DNA of 8,196 nt, from assembly GCA_017885225.1 (NCBI GenBank), contig JAFNGM010000113.1, forward strand, positions 1,737 through 9,932, written 5' to 3'. The notes under the pieces were generated by a model, which was given only the letters and a program-made list of their open reading frames with translations, was not told the origin of the DNA and searched no databases. Below are positions 1 through 4,939 of this stretch, piece after piece. How positions within the stretch are numbered: position 1 is the first letter of the stretch; the number at the start of each line of letters is the position of its first letter. The stretch comes from Syntrophaceae bacterium. GTDB lineage: Bacteria > Desulfobacterota > Syntrophia > Syntrophales > UBA2185. The position numbers were made by a program, and so were the translations under genes.

Positions 1-632
1 CTTTCGAGAAGTTCTCCCGGAATAGCCCCACAATTTACCGCAACAAGAGGAGCATTGCTTCTCTCGCTGTTGAAATGGATAGCCCTGGCAACAAGTTCCT
101 TCCCTGTACCACTGTCCCCGTATATCATAACCGTACTGTCTGAAGAAGCGACCTTCTCAATTGTATCGAATATCTTCTTCATCCCATCGCTGTAACCAAT
201 CATATTGTCGAAATCGCACTGTTTTTTCAAAGTTCTCTTAAGCGCTGTATTTTCATCTCTGAGCTTCGCATAGGAAAGTGCTCTTTCTATTGTCAATGTG
301 ACAAGATCATCCTTTAATGGTTTCGTGATGAAATCAAACGCACCGAGCTTCATAGCCGCTACGGCGACATTGATGGTACCGTATCCGGTAATAAGAATAA
401 CAATATTTTCAGGATTGATCTCCTGGATAAACTCTAAAAGCTGGAGACCATCTACATTGGGCATCTTCAAATCGGTGATGACAAGGTCATACTTATCTTC
501 AATAAAGGCATCCATGGCCTGCCTGCCATCTTCAACTGCCTTTACCTCATAGCCGCAGGTTATCAGTAATTCGGCGAGATTTTCCCTGCTGAGTTCATGG
601 TCCTCGGCGAGTAGTATCTTTGGATTTTTCAT
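1..632 (-). CDS. NtrC-family sigma-54-dependent response regulator, 5' part (cut by window start)
   Basis: The visible 210 residues are a receiver domain followed by the beginning of an AAA+ sigma-54 activator domain. The receiver (about 4-120) has the acidic pair E10/D11, phospho-acceptor D54 in VITDLKMPN, T82 and K104 in the conserved FITKP motif. A short helical linker (about 121-142) follows, then the AAA+ domain with Walker A GDSGTGKE at 172-179 and the following VARAIH and VNCGAIP motifs. Families of this type normally run about 450 residues and end in a Fis-type helix-turn-helix. The GAFTGA loop, Walker B and DNA-binding domain lie outside the window. Walker A has D where most members have E (GESGTGKE), a mild substitution. 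The ATG at 632-630 is preceded by only a weak GAAG. Its partner kinase and target genes are not visible. It diverges from the small sigma-28-like transcription unit. Confidence 0.93.
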   Translation of the reverse strand, partial: MKNPKILLAEDHELSRENLAELLITCGYEVKAVEDGRQAMDAFIEDKYDLVITDLKMPNVDGLQLLEFIQEINPENIVILITGYGTINVAVAAMKLGAFDFITKPLKDDLVTLTIERALSYAKLRDENTALKRTLKKQCDFDNMIGYSDGMKKIFDTIEKVASSDSTVMIYGDSGTGKELVARAIHFNSERSNAPLVAVNCGAIPGELLE

Positions 633-672
633 AAAATATTCTTCAAGGTAATACTCTTTTATGGTGATATAA

Positions 673-699
673 TAAATGGACTTTGGTCGACTACGATAA
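673..699 (+). promoter_or_regulatory. Weak sigma-28-like element, distal to the small gene
   Basis: TAAA at 673-676, then 15 bases, then TACGATAA at 692-699 keeps the spacing of the sigma-28 consensus (TAAA-N15-GCCGATAA) and six of eight -10 positions. The bases after TAAA do not match the usual GTTT. It points the same way as the stronger element at 779-805, and its -10 overlaps the opposing candidate promoter of the NtrC-type gene. No gene starts directly downstream, so it may be chance. Confidence 0.22.
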
Positions 700-728
700 A
701 TATGAACAAAAAATAAGTCTATAGTCAA
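699..728 (-). promoter_or_regulatory. Candidate sigma-70-type promoter of the NtrC-type regulator
   Basis: Read on the minus strand, TTGACT (728-723) is followed by 18 bases and CATATT (704-699). This would start a transcript near 692 with a leader of about 60 bases before the ATG at 632. The -35 is good, the -10 only moderate (4 of 6), and the region is AT-rich, so chance matches are likely. Confidence 0.35.
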
Positions 729-778
729 TCAAAATATTGAAACTTTTGTATAAAACAACGATTTTTTCAAAAAATAAC

Positions 779-805
779 TAAAGCTTTACAGTATTCATCC
801 GATAA
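779..805 (+). promoter_or_regulatory. Near-consensus sigma-28 (FliA) promoter
   Basis: TAAAGCTT (779-786), an 11-base spacer, and TCCGATAA (798-805) compare with the enterobacterial FliA consensus TAAAGTTT-N11-GCCGATAA at 7 of 8 positions in each box with exact spacing. A start near 812 would leave a leader of about 25 bases containing the GAGG ribosome site at 826-829 and the GTG at 837. That layout is what a real promoter of this gene would show. Sigma-28 controls late flagellar and chemotaxis genes, so the small gene is predicted to belong to that regulon. Expression was not tested. Confidence 0.6.
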
Positions 806-836
806 AACAATTAGAAATATACTATGAGGTTGGACT

Positions 837-1052
837 GTGACGGACTCATCATATCAGATTGATAATATAATTAAATCATACAGTAAACATAATAAGGCAA
901 AGACCTCAGCATCATCGCAGAAGAACCTTCTTGAAGATGAAAAGCATGTCGATGTGGTCACGCTGGACTCGTCAGAGAAAACAGCCGTGTACGATAAAAT
1001 CTCTCACAGTTTGATGGATGCACTCACCAAAAGCAGGAAAAATGACACCTAA
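837..1052 (+). CDS. Small acidic/basic mixed protein of unknown family, predicted sigma-28 regulon
   Basis: This is a 71-codon gene starting with GTG, with GAGG at 826-829 seven bases upstream and a TAA at 1050-1052. I do not recognise the family. The product is hydrophilic, with no signal peptide or membrane segment. The N-terminal third (YQIDNIIKSYSKHNKAK) and the C-terminal third (VDVVTLDSSEKTAVYDKI and onward) look helical, joined by a Ser/Lys-rich middle. The VTL-SSE-K pattern followed by an amphipathic helix loosely recalls small flagellum-associated proteins and the sigma-28 antagonist FlgM, but the usual FlgM C-terminal signature is not evident, so I do not call it FlgM. Support for being a real gene comes from the promoter at 779-805, the ribosome site, and a terminator that begins at its stop codon. 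It appears to be its own short transcript. Confidence 0.72.
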   Translation: MTDSSYQIDNIIKSYSKHNKAKTSASSQKNLLEDEKHVDVVTLDSSEKTAVYDKISHSLMDALTKSRKNDT

Positions 1053-1074
1053 AAGTCACACCTTGTGACTTTTT
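1051..1074 (+). terminator. Intrinsic terminator overlapping the stop codon of the small gene
   Basis: AAAAGTCACA (1051-1060), loop CCT (1061-1063) and TGTGACTTTT (1064-1073) form a perfect 10-bp stem with a three-base loop, running into a T-rich tail (TTTTTCTCTT). The first A of the stem is the second base of the TAA stop. The A-run on one side and T-run on the other suit termination in the rightward direction. It separates the 71-codon gene from the HD-GYP gene, whose ATG lies 37 bases further on. The GC content of the stem is modest, so read-through is possible. Confidence 0.7.
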
Positions 1075-1090
1075 CTCTTGATTATATATA
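1063..1090 (+). promoter_or_regulatory. Possible promoter of the HD-GYP gene, inside the terminator
   Basis: TTGTGA (1063-1068), 16 bases and TATATA (1085-1090) could form a sigma-70-type promoter whose start would lie about 10-15 bases before the ATG at 1111, giving an almost leaderless message. The -35 would be embedded in the terminator's right arm. The region is AT-rich, so this is a suggestion only. The alternative is read-through from the small gene. Confidence 0.2.
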
Positions 1091-1110
1091 AACAGTTACG
1101 GCTATACAGA

Positions 1111-2562
1111 ATGAATACCACCTCTGCCAAAAAACAATCCATACTGGTCGTCGATGATGATACATCAACGAGATCACTTGTCGTTGATGCAATGGGACAG
1201 TTTGGAAATTACAGGGTAATTGAAGCGTGTGACGGAGTCGAAGGTCTTGAAATGCTTACAAAGAACACCTTTGACCTGGTTATATGCGATGTTATGATGC
1301 CTGGTATGAACGGCATGGAACTTCTTGACAGGATCAGGGAACTTGATCCAACGACACATACAATCCTGATTACTGCCTATCCAACTATTGATCTCACCGT
1401 CTCGGCAATGAAGACCGGCGCCGTAGATTTCCTCGCAAAACCATTCAACATTGATGACCTTATATGCAAAGTAGACGTATATTTAAGGGCAAAAGCCATG
1501 ATGGGTGAAGATGCGAACCCATTGCCATCCTCAGCATTGACTAATAAAATAAGTGATTTATCCACACGCAGTTATATTTATGATACAATTGAGCATACAA
1601 AAAACAATGACGAAATCTTTCAGGAAATGGTTAATTTGGCCAACAAGGTTATTGGTGGGGAAGTATGCGCTATCCTTCTCCATGATAAGGATTACCAGGA
1701 ATTTGATGCGATTGTCGTAAAAGGTGTATCGCCGTCTTTTTTCAAAAATATAATGATACCGTCTCTCTCTTCTTTCCTTAACGAAACGGTGCGAAGGAAA
1801 GAACCATTACTTCTCAATCTCATTGATAATGCTGTATTTTCATCTGTTATCTGCGCGCCTTTGAAAATGAGAGGCCAGGTCTTCGGTGTGATAGTTCTTT
1901 CAGGAAAGGGTAATGAACACGTCTATTCAGAAAGGGACCTTTACTATGTCCAGAGTATCGCCAATAGAGCATCCCTTAATATTGAAAACAGGCTTCTCTA
2001 TGAAAGCCTCTATACAAATCTCTTAAGTACTTTTCAATCCCTCGCCAAGTCGATCCAGGCACGCGACCACTATACGGAAGAACACTCAGTAAGAGTTATG
2101 AATCTCGCCACTAAAATTGCAGAAGTCATGGATTGCACGTCCGGTGAAATAGAATCATTGCGTATAGCCGCAACTCTGCACGACGTAGGAAAGATCGCCA
2201 TACCGGATAACATTCTCCTGAAACCGGGCAGACTCACGGACGAAGAATTCGATATTATCAAGAATCATCCCGTAGTCGGAGAAAACATCCTGAAGCCGCT
2301 TCCAATATTAGATACAGAGCGGTTAATAATCCGTCATCACCACGAACGGTGGGATGGGAAAGGTTATCCTGATGGACTCTGTGCATCTGATATTCCTTTT
2401 CTTTCAAGGATCTTGACCGCGGTGGATTCTTATGATGCGATGACGAATAACCGCCCTTACAGAAAGGCGATGGAGAGAGATGACGCCCTCGATGAGTTGA
2501 GAAGAAACATTCATCGTCAGTTCGATGAAGAAATTGTGAATTGCTTTATAAGGATCCTATAA
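1111..2562 (+). CDS. REC-GAF-HD-GYP response regulator, predicted cyclic di-GMP phosphodiesterase
   Basis: The 483-residue protein has three domains. The receiver (about 9-125) has D15-D17, phospho-acceptor D60 in VICDVMMPG, T88 and K110 in LAKPF. A GAF sensor-like domain spans about 165-295. The HD-GYP phosphodiesterase domain (about 305-483) carries H357-D358 in LHDVGK and the hallmark HHERWDGKGYP with GYP at 418-420, then DSYDAMT. HD-GYP domains hydrolyse cyclic di-GMP at a metal centre, and the seen HD, HHE and GYP motifs argue for an active enzyme. Phosphorylation of D60 by an unseen kinase and a GAF ligand would set activity. I chose ATG 1111 over the in-frame TTG at 1078, because TTG would add a non-conserved 11-residue tail beginning right after the terminator. 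No clear Shine-Dalgarno precedes 1111. The gene is convergent with the SPOR gene. Cyclic di-GMP removal commonly favours motility, which fits the neighbouring sigma-28-like promoter. Confidence 0.93.
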   Translation: MNTTSAKKQSILVVDDDTSTRSLVVDAMGQFGNYRVIEACDGVEGLEMLTKNTFDLVICDVMMPGMNGMELLDRIRELDPTTHTILITAYPTIDLTVSAMKTGAVDFLAKPFNIDDLICKVDVYLRAKAMMGEDANPLPSSALTNKISDLSTRSYIYDTIEHTKNNDEIFQEMVNLANKVIGGEVCAILLHDKDYQEFDAIVVKGVSPSFFKNIMIPSLSSFLNETVRRKEPLLLNLIDNAVFSSVICAPLKMRGQVFGVIVLSGKGNEHVYSERDLYYVQSIANRASLNIENRLLYESLYTNLLSTFQSLAKSIQARDHYTEEHSVRVMNLATKIAEVMDCTSGEIESLRIAATLHDVGKIAIPDNILLKPGRLTDEEFDIIKNHPVVGENILKPLPILDTERLIIRHHHERWDGKGYPDGLCASDIPFLSRILTAVDSYDAMTNNRPYRKAMERDDALDELRRNIHRQFDEEIVNCFIRIL

Positions 2563-2655
2563 CATTAACAGTGGGTGTAGGAGATGCCTCCCCTCCACAA
2601 TCATCGGAAAGTCGGGCACACAGTATAACCTCAAAAAGGATTTTGCAAAAGTCTC

Positions 2656-2967
2656 TCATTTCCGTTTTTTCCTCTTTGGAAACGTCTGTTCACTCTTGTA
2701 AATGAAACTCCCTGGATAATTGCCGTCTATATTATTTTTCTTCATATATTTCAGGGCATCATCACGGCTGACGAAATGACCCATTAATATCCTATATAAC
2801 GTTCCTTTGCCCTCCAGATACATCTCAGACCAATAGGCATCGATACCCTCGTCCTTGAGCATTTTTGTATACCCCTTGGCCATTTCGAGATCCCGCAATG
2901 CTTTGATCTGTATTGCGAATGGTGTATGCCTCTCAGACCGGACTTTTTTTACCTTTCCCTCCTTCAA
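2656..2967 (-). CDS. SPOR-domain protein, possibly the C-terminal half of a frameshifted fusion
   Basis: The frame gives 103 residues from TTG 2967-2965. Residues about 15-91, from PFAIQIKAL through YRILMGHF and onward, match the SPOR fold: an 'F-IQI' first strand, a helix with a KML-DEGIDAY turn, and a 'YRI-MG-F-S-DDA' second half. SPOR domains bind denuded peptidoglycan glycan strands at septa and other remodelling sites. The rest is a Lys/Arg-rich tail (KRKKRK). There is no signal peptide or membrane segment, although SPOR must reach the periplasm, so as an independent protein it makes little sense. The start is poor: TTG overlaps the upstream stop (TTGA), and the only strong Shine-Dalgarno-like run (AGGAGG, 2963-2958) lies after the TTG with no usable start codon behind it. 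AAGG upstream of TTG could serve weakly. The better reading is translation by slippage from the preceding gene (see 2975-2982). Confidence 0.8.
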   Translation of the reverse strand: MKEGKVKKVRSERHTPFAIQIKALRDLEMAKGYTKMLKDEGIDAYWSEMYLEGKGTLYRILMGHFVSRDDALKYMKKNNIDGNYPGSFIYKSEQTFPKRKKRK

Positions 2968-3521
2968 TCCTGCCTTTTTTTTGGTTTAATATGAAGGACT
3001 TCTTTCTCTTTACTTCTTGAAGGTTCCGGTTTCGTCACTTCTGCCCTTGTGTCTTCTTTATCCGCTCCGGCGATGTTTTCCTCACTTACTCTTTGCGCTC
3101 TCTTCGGCTTAATGAATTCCTCCCCGCTGATCTCTATTGCAATCCTTGTAGCGCTTGCTGCGTCAACACTCTGTGAAGAGGTTATCTCTCTGACGATTCC
3201 CACACCAATATCGCGATTAATGTAAGCCCATATAGCACCCGCTTTTTTGCTATTCATGCGCAGCATGATCTCCGCCGCCATTTTTCTCTCCATTTTTTCA
3301 AATATCATTGCTGCTTTCTCGGGAGGAGTGGCCTCGTACATCTTTGCCAGCACTTTGTATTTTTTATCCGTCTCTTCTTTCTGAGCGCAGACCTGAAGGG
3401 CTCTGAGGGCCTCCATCTTTTCCGTAAGTTCCCTTTTTAAGGTCTCAATCTTTCTCTCTTCATCCTTAAGTGCTTTCTCTCGATTATCAAGCTGTTTCTG
3501 CCTTTCATGCTGAGGCCTCAA
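2964..3521 (-). CDS. MotE-like coiled-coil / MgtE_N-domain protein, apparently lacking its membrane anchor
   Basis: The frame gives 185 residues. Residues about 8-55 are a heptad-rich, highly charged coiled coil. Residues about 56-115 (YKVLAKMYEATPPEKAA and onward, MAAEIMLRMNSKKAGAIW) match the MgtE N-terminal-type helical repeat seen in MotE-like flagellar proteins. A Lys/Glu/Pro-rich linker (about 136-185) ends at TGA 2966-2964. MotE-like proteins usually begin with a membrane or export segment; none is visible here. The start is uncertain. TTG 3521-3519 has only GGTGAG 12 bases upstream; the frame stays open back to a TAA at 3602-3600 without an ATG, GTG or hydrophobic stretch, and the next in-frame ATG would cut the coiled coil. 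A GTG at 3538-3536 would join this frame if the T6 run at 3525-3520 gained one base. The gene may be anchorless, N-terminally damaged, or anchored by a partner. It overlaps the SPOR frame by 4 bases. Confidence 0.75.
   Translation of the reverse strand: MRPQHERQKQLDNREKALKDEERKIETLKRELTEKMEALRALQVCAQKEETDKKYKVLAKMYEATPPEKAAMIFEKMERKMAAEIMLRMNSKKAGAIWAYINRDIGVGIVREITSSQSVDAASATRIAIEISGEEFIKPKRAQRVSEENIAGADKEDTRAEVTKPEPSRSKEKEVLHIKPKKRQD
2975..2982 (-). promoter_or_regulatory. A8 slippery run phased for -1 frameshift joining the two leftward frames
   Basis: On the minus strand the upstream gene reads CCA-AAA-AAA-AGG-CAG-GAT-TGA. The heptamer A-AAA-AAA is in the correct phase for -1 slippage. 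After a slip the ribosome reads AAG-GCA-GGA-TTG and enters the SPOR frame with no stop. Insertion of one A in the transcript by RNA polymerase slippage on the A8 run would give the same product. The predicted fused product would be a coiled coil, MgtE_N-like domain, charged linker and SPOR domain. No Shine-Dalgarno-type stimulator stands at the usual distance upstream, and I did not find a convincing downstream hairpin. A single-base assembly error or mutation in the run is the main alternative. Confidence 0.5.
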
Positions 3522-3579
3522 AAAATAATTGCGCTCACCGAAACCGTTGCGTCCTACAAAATCCCCTTCGCATTTAACC

Positions 3580-3606
3580 TTGACAATCTTATTAAGTAAT
3601 TATAAT
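3580..3606 (+). promoter_or_regulatory. Sigma-70-type promoter for the rightward envelope gene cluster
   Basis: TTGACA (3580-3585) and TATAAT (3601-3606) are both perfect hexamers, but the spacer is 15 bases instead of 17, which usually weakens a promoter or makes it activator-dependent. A start near 3613 gives a leader of about 64 bases before ATG 3677. Confidence 0.5.
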
Positions 3607-3627
3607 ACTATGATGTAAGTATATCAA
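3599..3627 (-). promoter_or_regulatory. Sigma-70-type promoter for the leftward MotE-like/SPOR unit
   Basis: On the minus strand TTGATA (3627-3622), 17 bases, and TATAAT (3604-3599) form a near-consensus promoter with ideal spacing. A start near 3592 leaves about 70 bases to the TTG at 3521. The -10 shares the palindrome ATTATAAT (3599-3606) with the rightward promoter. Confidence 0.6.
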
Positions 3628-3636
3628 ATAATTAGA

Positions 3637-3668
3637 TGAAACACTCGCATTCAGATGCAGATGTTTCA
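3637..3668 (+). promoter_or_regulatory. Leader stem-loop directly ahead of the membrane-protein start
   Basis: TGAAACA (3637-3643) pairs with TGTTTCA (3662-3668), and inside it GCAT (3647-3650) pairs with ATGC (3655-3658). The two stems are separated by a symmetrical three-by-three internal loop (CTC/AGA) and closed by a TCAG loop. It ends eight bases before ATG 3677, where a ribosome site would be expected but is absent. It could affect translation or be an operator for a dimeric protein. Confidence 0.35.
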
Positions 3669-3676
3669 AATTTTCG

Positions 3677-4300
3677 ATGAACACACACAAACGACACAAA
3701 AAGTTCACCATAATTATAATTCAGGATGAGAGGCTTTTATGCTCCTTCAAGTTTCTCCTATACTCTTTGAAAATCTGCGCTGCCGTAATTATGGGATTGG
3801 TCATTCTCTCCGTCACGGCAGTCCTGTTCTATAATAAAATGAGAGAGTCAAATAGAGAAGAACTTATCACGAGGATTGAAACCCAAAACAAACCGGCCGA
3901 AGCAAAAGACAATGGAAAAGAAGTCAGCAGTCTTAACGCAAATCCCTCCAATCTCTCCATAGAAGATTTCAGATCACGTTTTGACGAAACAAAAAAATTA
4001 TTCCACTACTCGTTTCTGCTAAAAAACAAGGATTCACAAAATACCACGGCGTCAGGATACATCTTCGTTATTCTAAAATCGGAAGGTCTTGCGCCGGAAC
4101 AATGGCTGTCGTATCCCCACACTATTCTCGTCAACGGGGTTCCGCAAAATTTCAGAGATGGTGATCCGTTTTCCATTACGAAGCATAAAACCATAGCAAA
4201 AGATATTTCCACACAGCATGGATACGATTCCCTCTCGATATTTGTTTTCTCCCATGACGGTAAGATTATATTAGAAAATAAGTTCAGCGTGAAAAATTAA
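3677..4300 (+). CDS. Unrecognised single-pass membrane-anchored protein
   Basis: The product has 207 residues. A basic cytoplasmic head (MNTHKRHKKF) leads into IIIIQDERLLCSFKFLLY and one transmembrane helix at about 31-53, followed by a polar linker (about 54-105) and a probable periplasmic domain (about 106-207). The head resembles the N-termini of membrane-anchored M23 peptidases found beside bactofilins ('KKFTIMIIP...'), but the C-terminal domain has no HxxxD or HxH zinc motif, so it is not a peptidase. The domain looks beta-rich: SGYIFVILKSEG, WLSYPHTILVNGVP, DGDPFSI, KTIAKDI, SIFVFSHDGKIILE. I cannot name its function. It sits 32 bases before the bactofilin gene, which suggests an anchor or partner of the bactofilin polymer (inference). 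The ATG has no visible Shine-Dalgarno, and an in-frame stop at 3629-3631 rules out a longer start. Confidence 0.8.
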   Translation: MNTHKRHKKFTIIIIQDERLLCSFKFLLYSLKICAAVIMGLVILSVTAVLFYNKMRESNREELITRIETQNKPAEAKDNGKEVSSLNANPSNLSIEDFRSRFDETKKLFHYSFLLKNKDSQNTTASGYIFVILKSEGLAPEQWLSYPHTILVNGVPQNFRDGDPFSITKHKTIAKDISTQHGYDSLSIFVFSHDGKIILENKFSVKN

Positions 4301-4332
4301 CGCAGATGACAAATAGTAAGGAGTAATAATAA

Positions 4333-4698
4333 TTGAGGAACACAAAAGACAATATTTCCATAATAAACAGCACCAGCAAGATCGAAGGGATACTTTATTT
4401 CAAAGGTCATGTGATTATCGAAGGCGCTATTGAAGGAACAATACTGGCAGAAACTGTTTTTACAGAAGCAGAAAGCCGGGTGAATGCGAACATAAAAGCA
4501 GCTTCCCTCACCATAGCCGGATTCTTTGAAGGAGACATTGAAGTTACTGATACGCTGACACTATTGAAAACGGCGGACGTGAAAAGCCAGATCAGATGCT
4601 GCAAGCTCATTATTGATGAGGGCGGATATTTAAACGGTAGTGTTAAATTTATCTCTTCAGAAAGCATCAATAACAGCCCCCCCTTATTGGAACATTGA
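4333..4698 (+). CDS. Bactofilin (polymer-forming cytoskeletal protein)
   Basis: This 121-residue protein matches the bactofilin family (DUF583). After a short tail (1-12) comes the right-handed beta-helix core (about 13-107), with regularly spaced short strands: SKIEGILYFKGHVIIEG, IEGTILAE, VNANIKAASLTIAG, GDIEVTDTLTL and GGYLNGSVKF. A short C-terminal tail contains two prolines. Bactofilins self-assemble without nucleotide into filaments under the inner membrane and recruit cell-wall or polarity proteins. The start is TTG at 4333, chosen because AAGGAG at 4318-4323 sits nine bases before it and no ATG precedes the core. Unlike many relatives it lacks long proline-rich tails. It follows the single-pass membrane protein, which may connect it to the periplasm. 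Confidence 0.93.
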   Translation: MRNTKDNISIINSTSKIEGILYFKGHVIIEGAIEGTILAETVFTEAESRVNANIKAASLTIAGFFEGDIEVTDTLTLLKTADVKSQIRCCKLIIDEGGYLNGSVKFISSESINNSPPLLEH

Positions 4699-4939
4699 AC
4701 CTCTCTCAAAAGAAAAACGTTTACGACAATCTCGCCACAGTGGTATGTTTTCTTATTTATGAAGGTTCAGCTCATATGATCTTCCGCCATGTATTAAAAA
4801 ATTATGGAAAATTAAGTACAAATAATGGTATCTTTATAAGAGGATCTTTTCACAAGGTCTTTTTCCGAGGTGATGTTCCCTCGGAGTTCCATCAAACCGA
4901 GACCTGTTTATACGGTCTCAATAGTATTTGGAGGTTTAA
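4699..4939 (+). other. 241-bp spacer and leader of the protease gene, with two hairpins
   Basis: No recognisable gene lies here. The right end carries two adjacent stem-loops. The first is TCCGAGG (4864-4870) with CCTCGGA (4879-4885) and an 8-base loop. The second is GAGACC (4899-4904) with GGTCTC (4914-4919), extendable by GT/AC with one bulged T. They are followed by GGAGG (4930-4934) and the protease ATG. TCGG (4881-4884) could also pair with CCGA (4897-4900), so an alternative fold exists. Neither hairpin has a following T-run, so a simple terminator is unlikely. One frame, from TTG 4695 to TGA 4943, is open throughout and overlaps both neighbours by 4 bases (TTGA and ATGA), but it lacks a ribosome site and looks unlike a protein, so I do not call it. 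I saw no convincing promoter. Confidence 0.45.

Noticed and set aside
298..552. Rightward 84-codon frame opposite the NtrC-type gene
   Set aside because: It lies fully antisense to a clear receiver domain, has no ribosome site, and shows a shadow-frame composition.
1078..1110. TTG at 1078 as a start giving 11 extra residues to the HD-GYP protein
   Set aside because: It sits directly on the terminator tail, has no ribosome site, and adds residues outside the receiver domain; ATG 1111 fits the family start.
2571..2598. Hairpin (GTGG/CCAC with inner GGAG/CTCC) between the convergent HD-GYP and SPOR genes as a two-way terminator
   Set aside because: The stem is interrupted by an uneven internal loop and neither side has a T-run; it may still be structured RNA, but I cannot support a terminator.
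2641..2650. Palindrome TTTTGCAAAA as an operator
   Set aside because: It is a short AT-rich palindrome just beyond the 3' ends of two genes, with no promoter nearby; chance is sufficient.
4407..4709. Leftward 100-codon frame opposite the bactofilin
   Set aside because: It is antisense to a well-supported beta-helix protein and has no recognisable domain or promoter.
4696..4769. Inverted repeat TGAACCT / AGGTTCA across the spacer after the bactofilin gene
   Set aside because: The seven-base arms are 60 bases apart with no supporting inner structure; this is likely coincidence.
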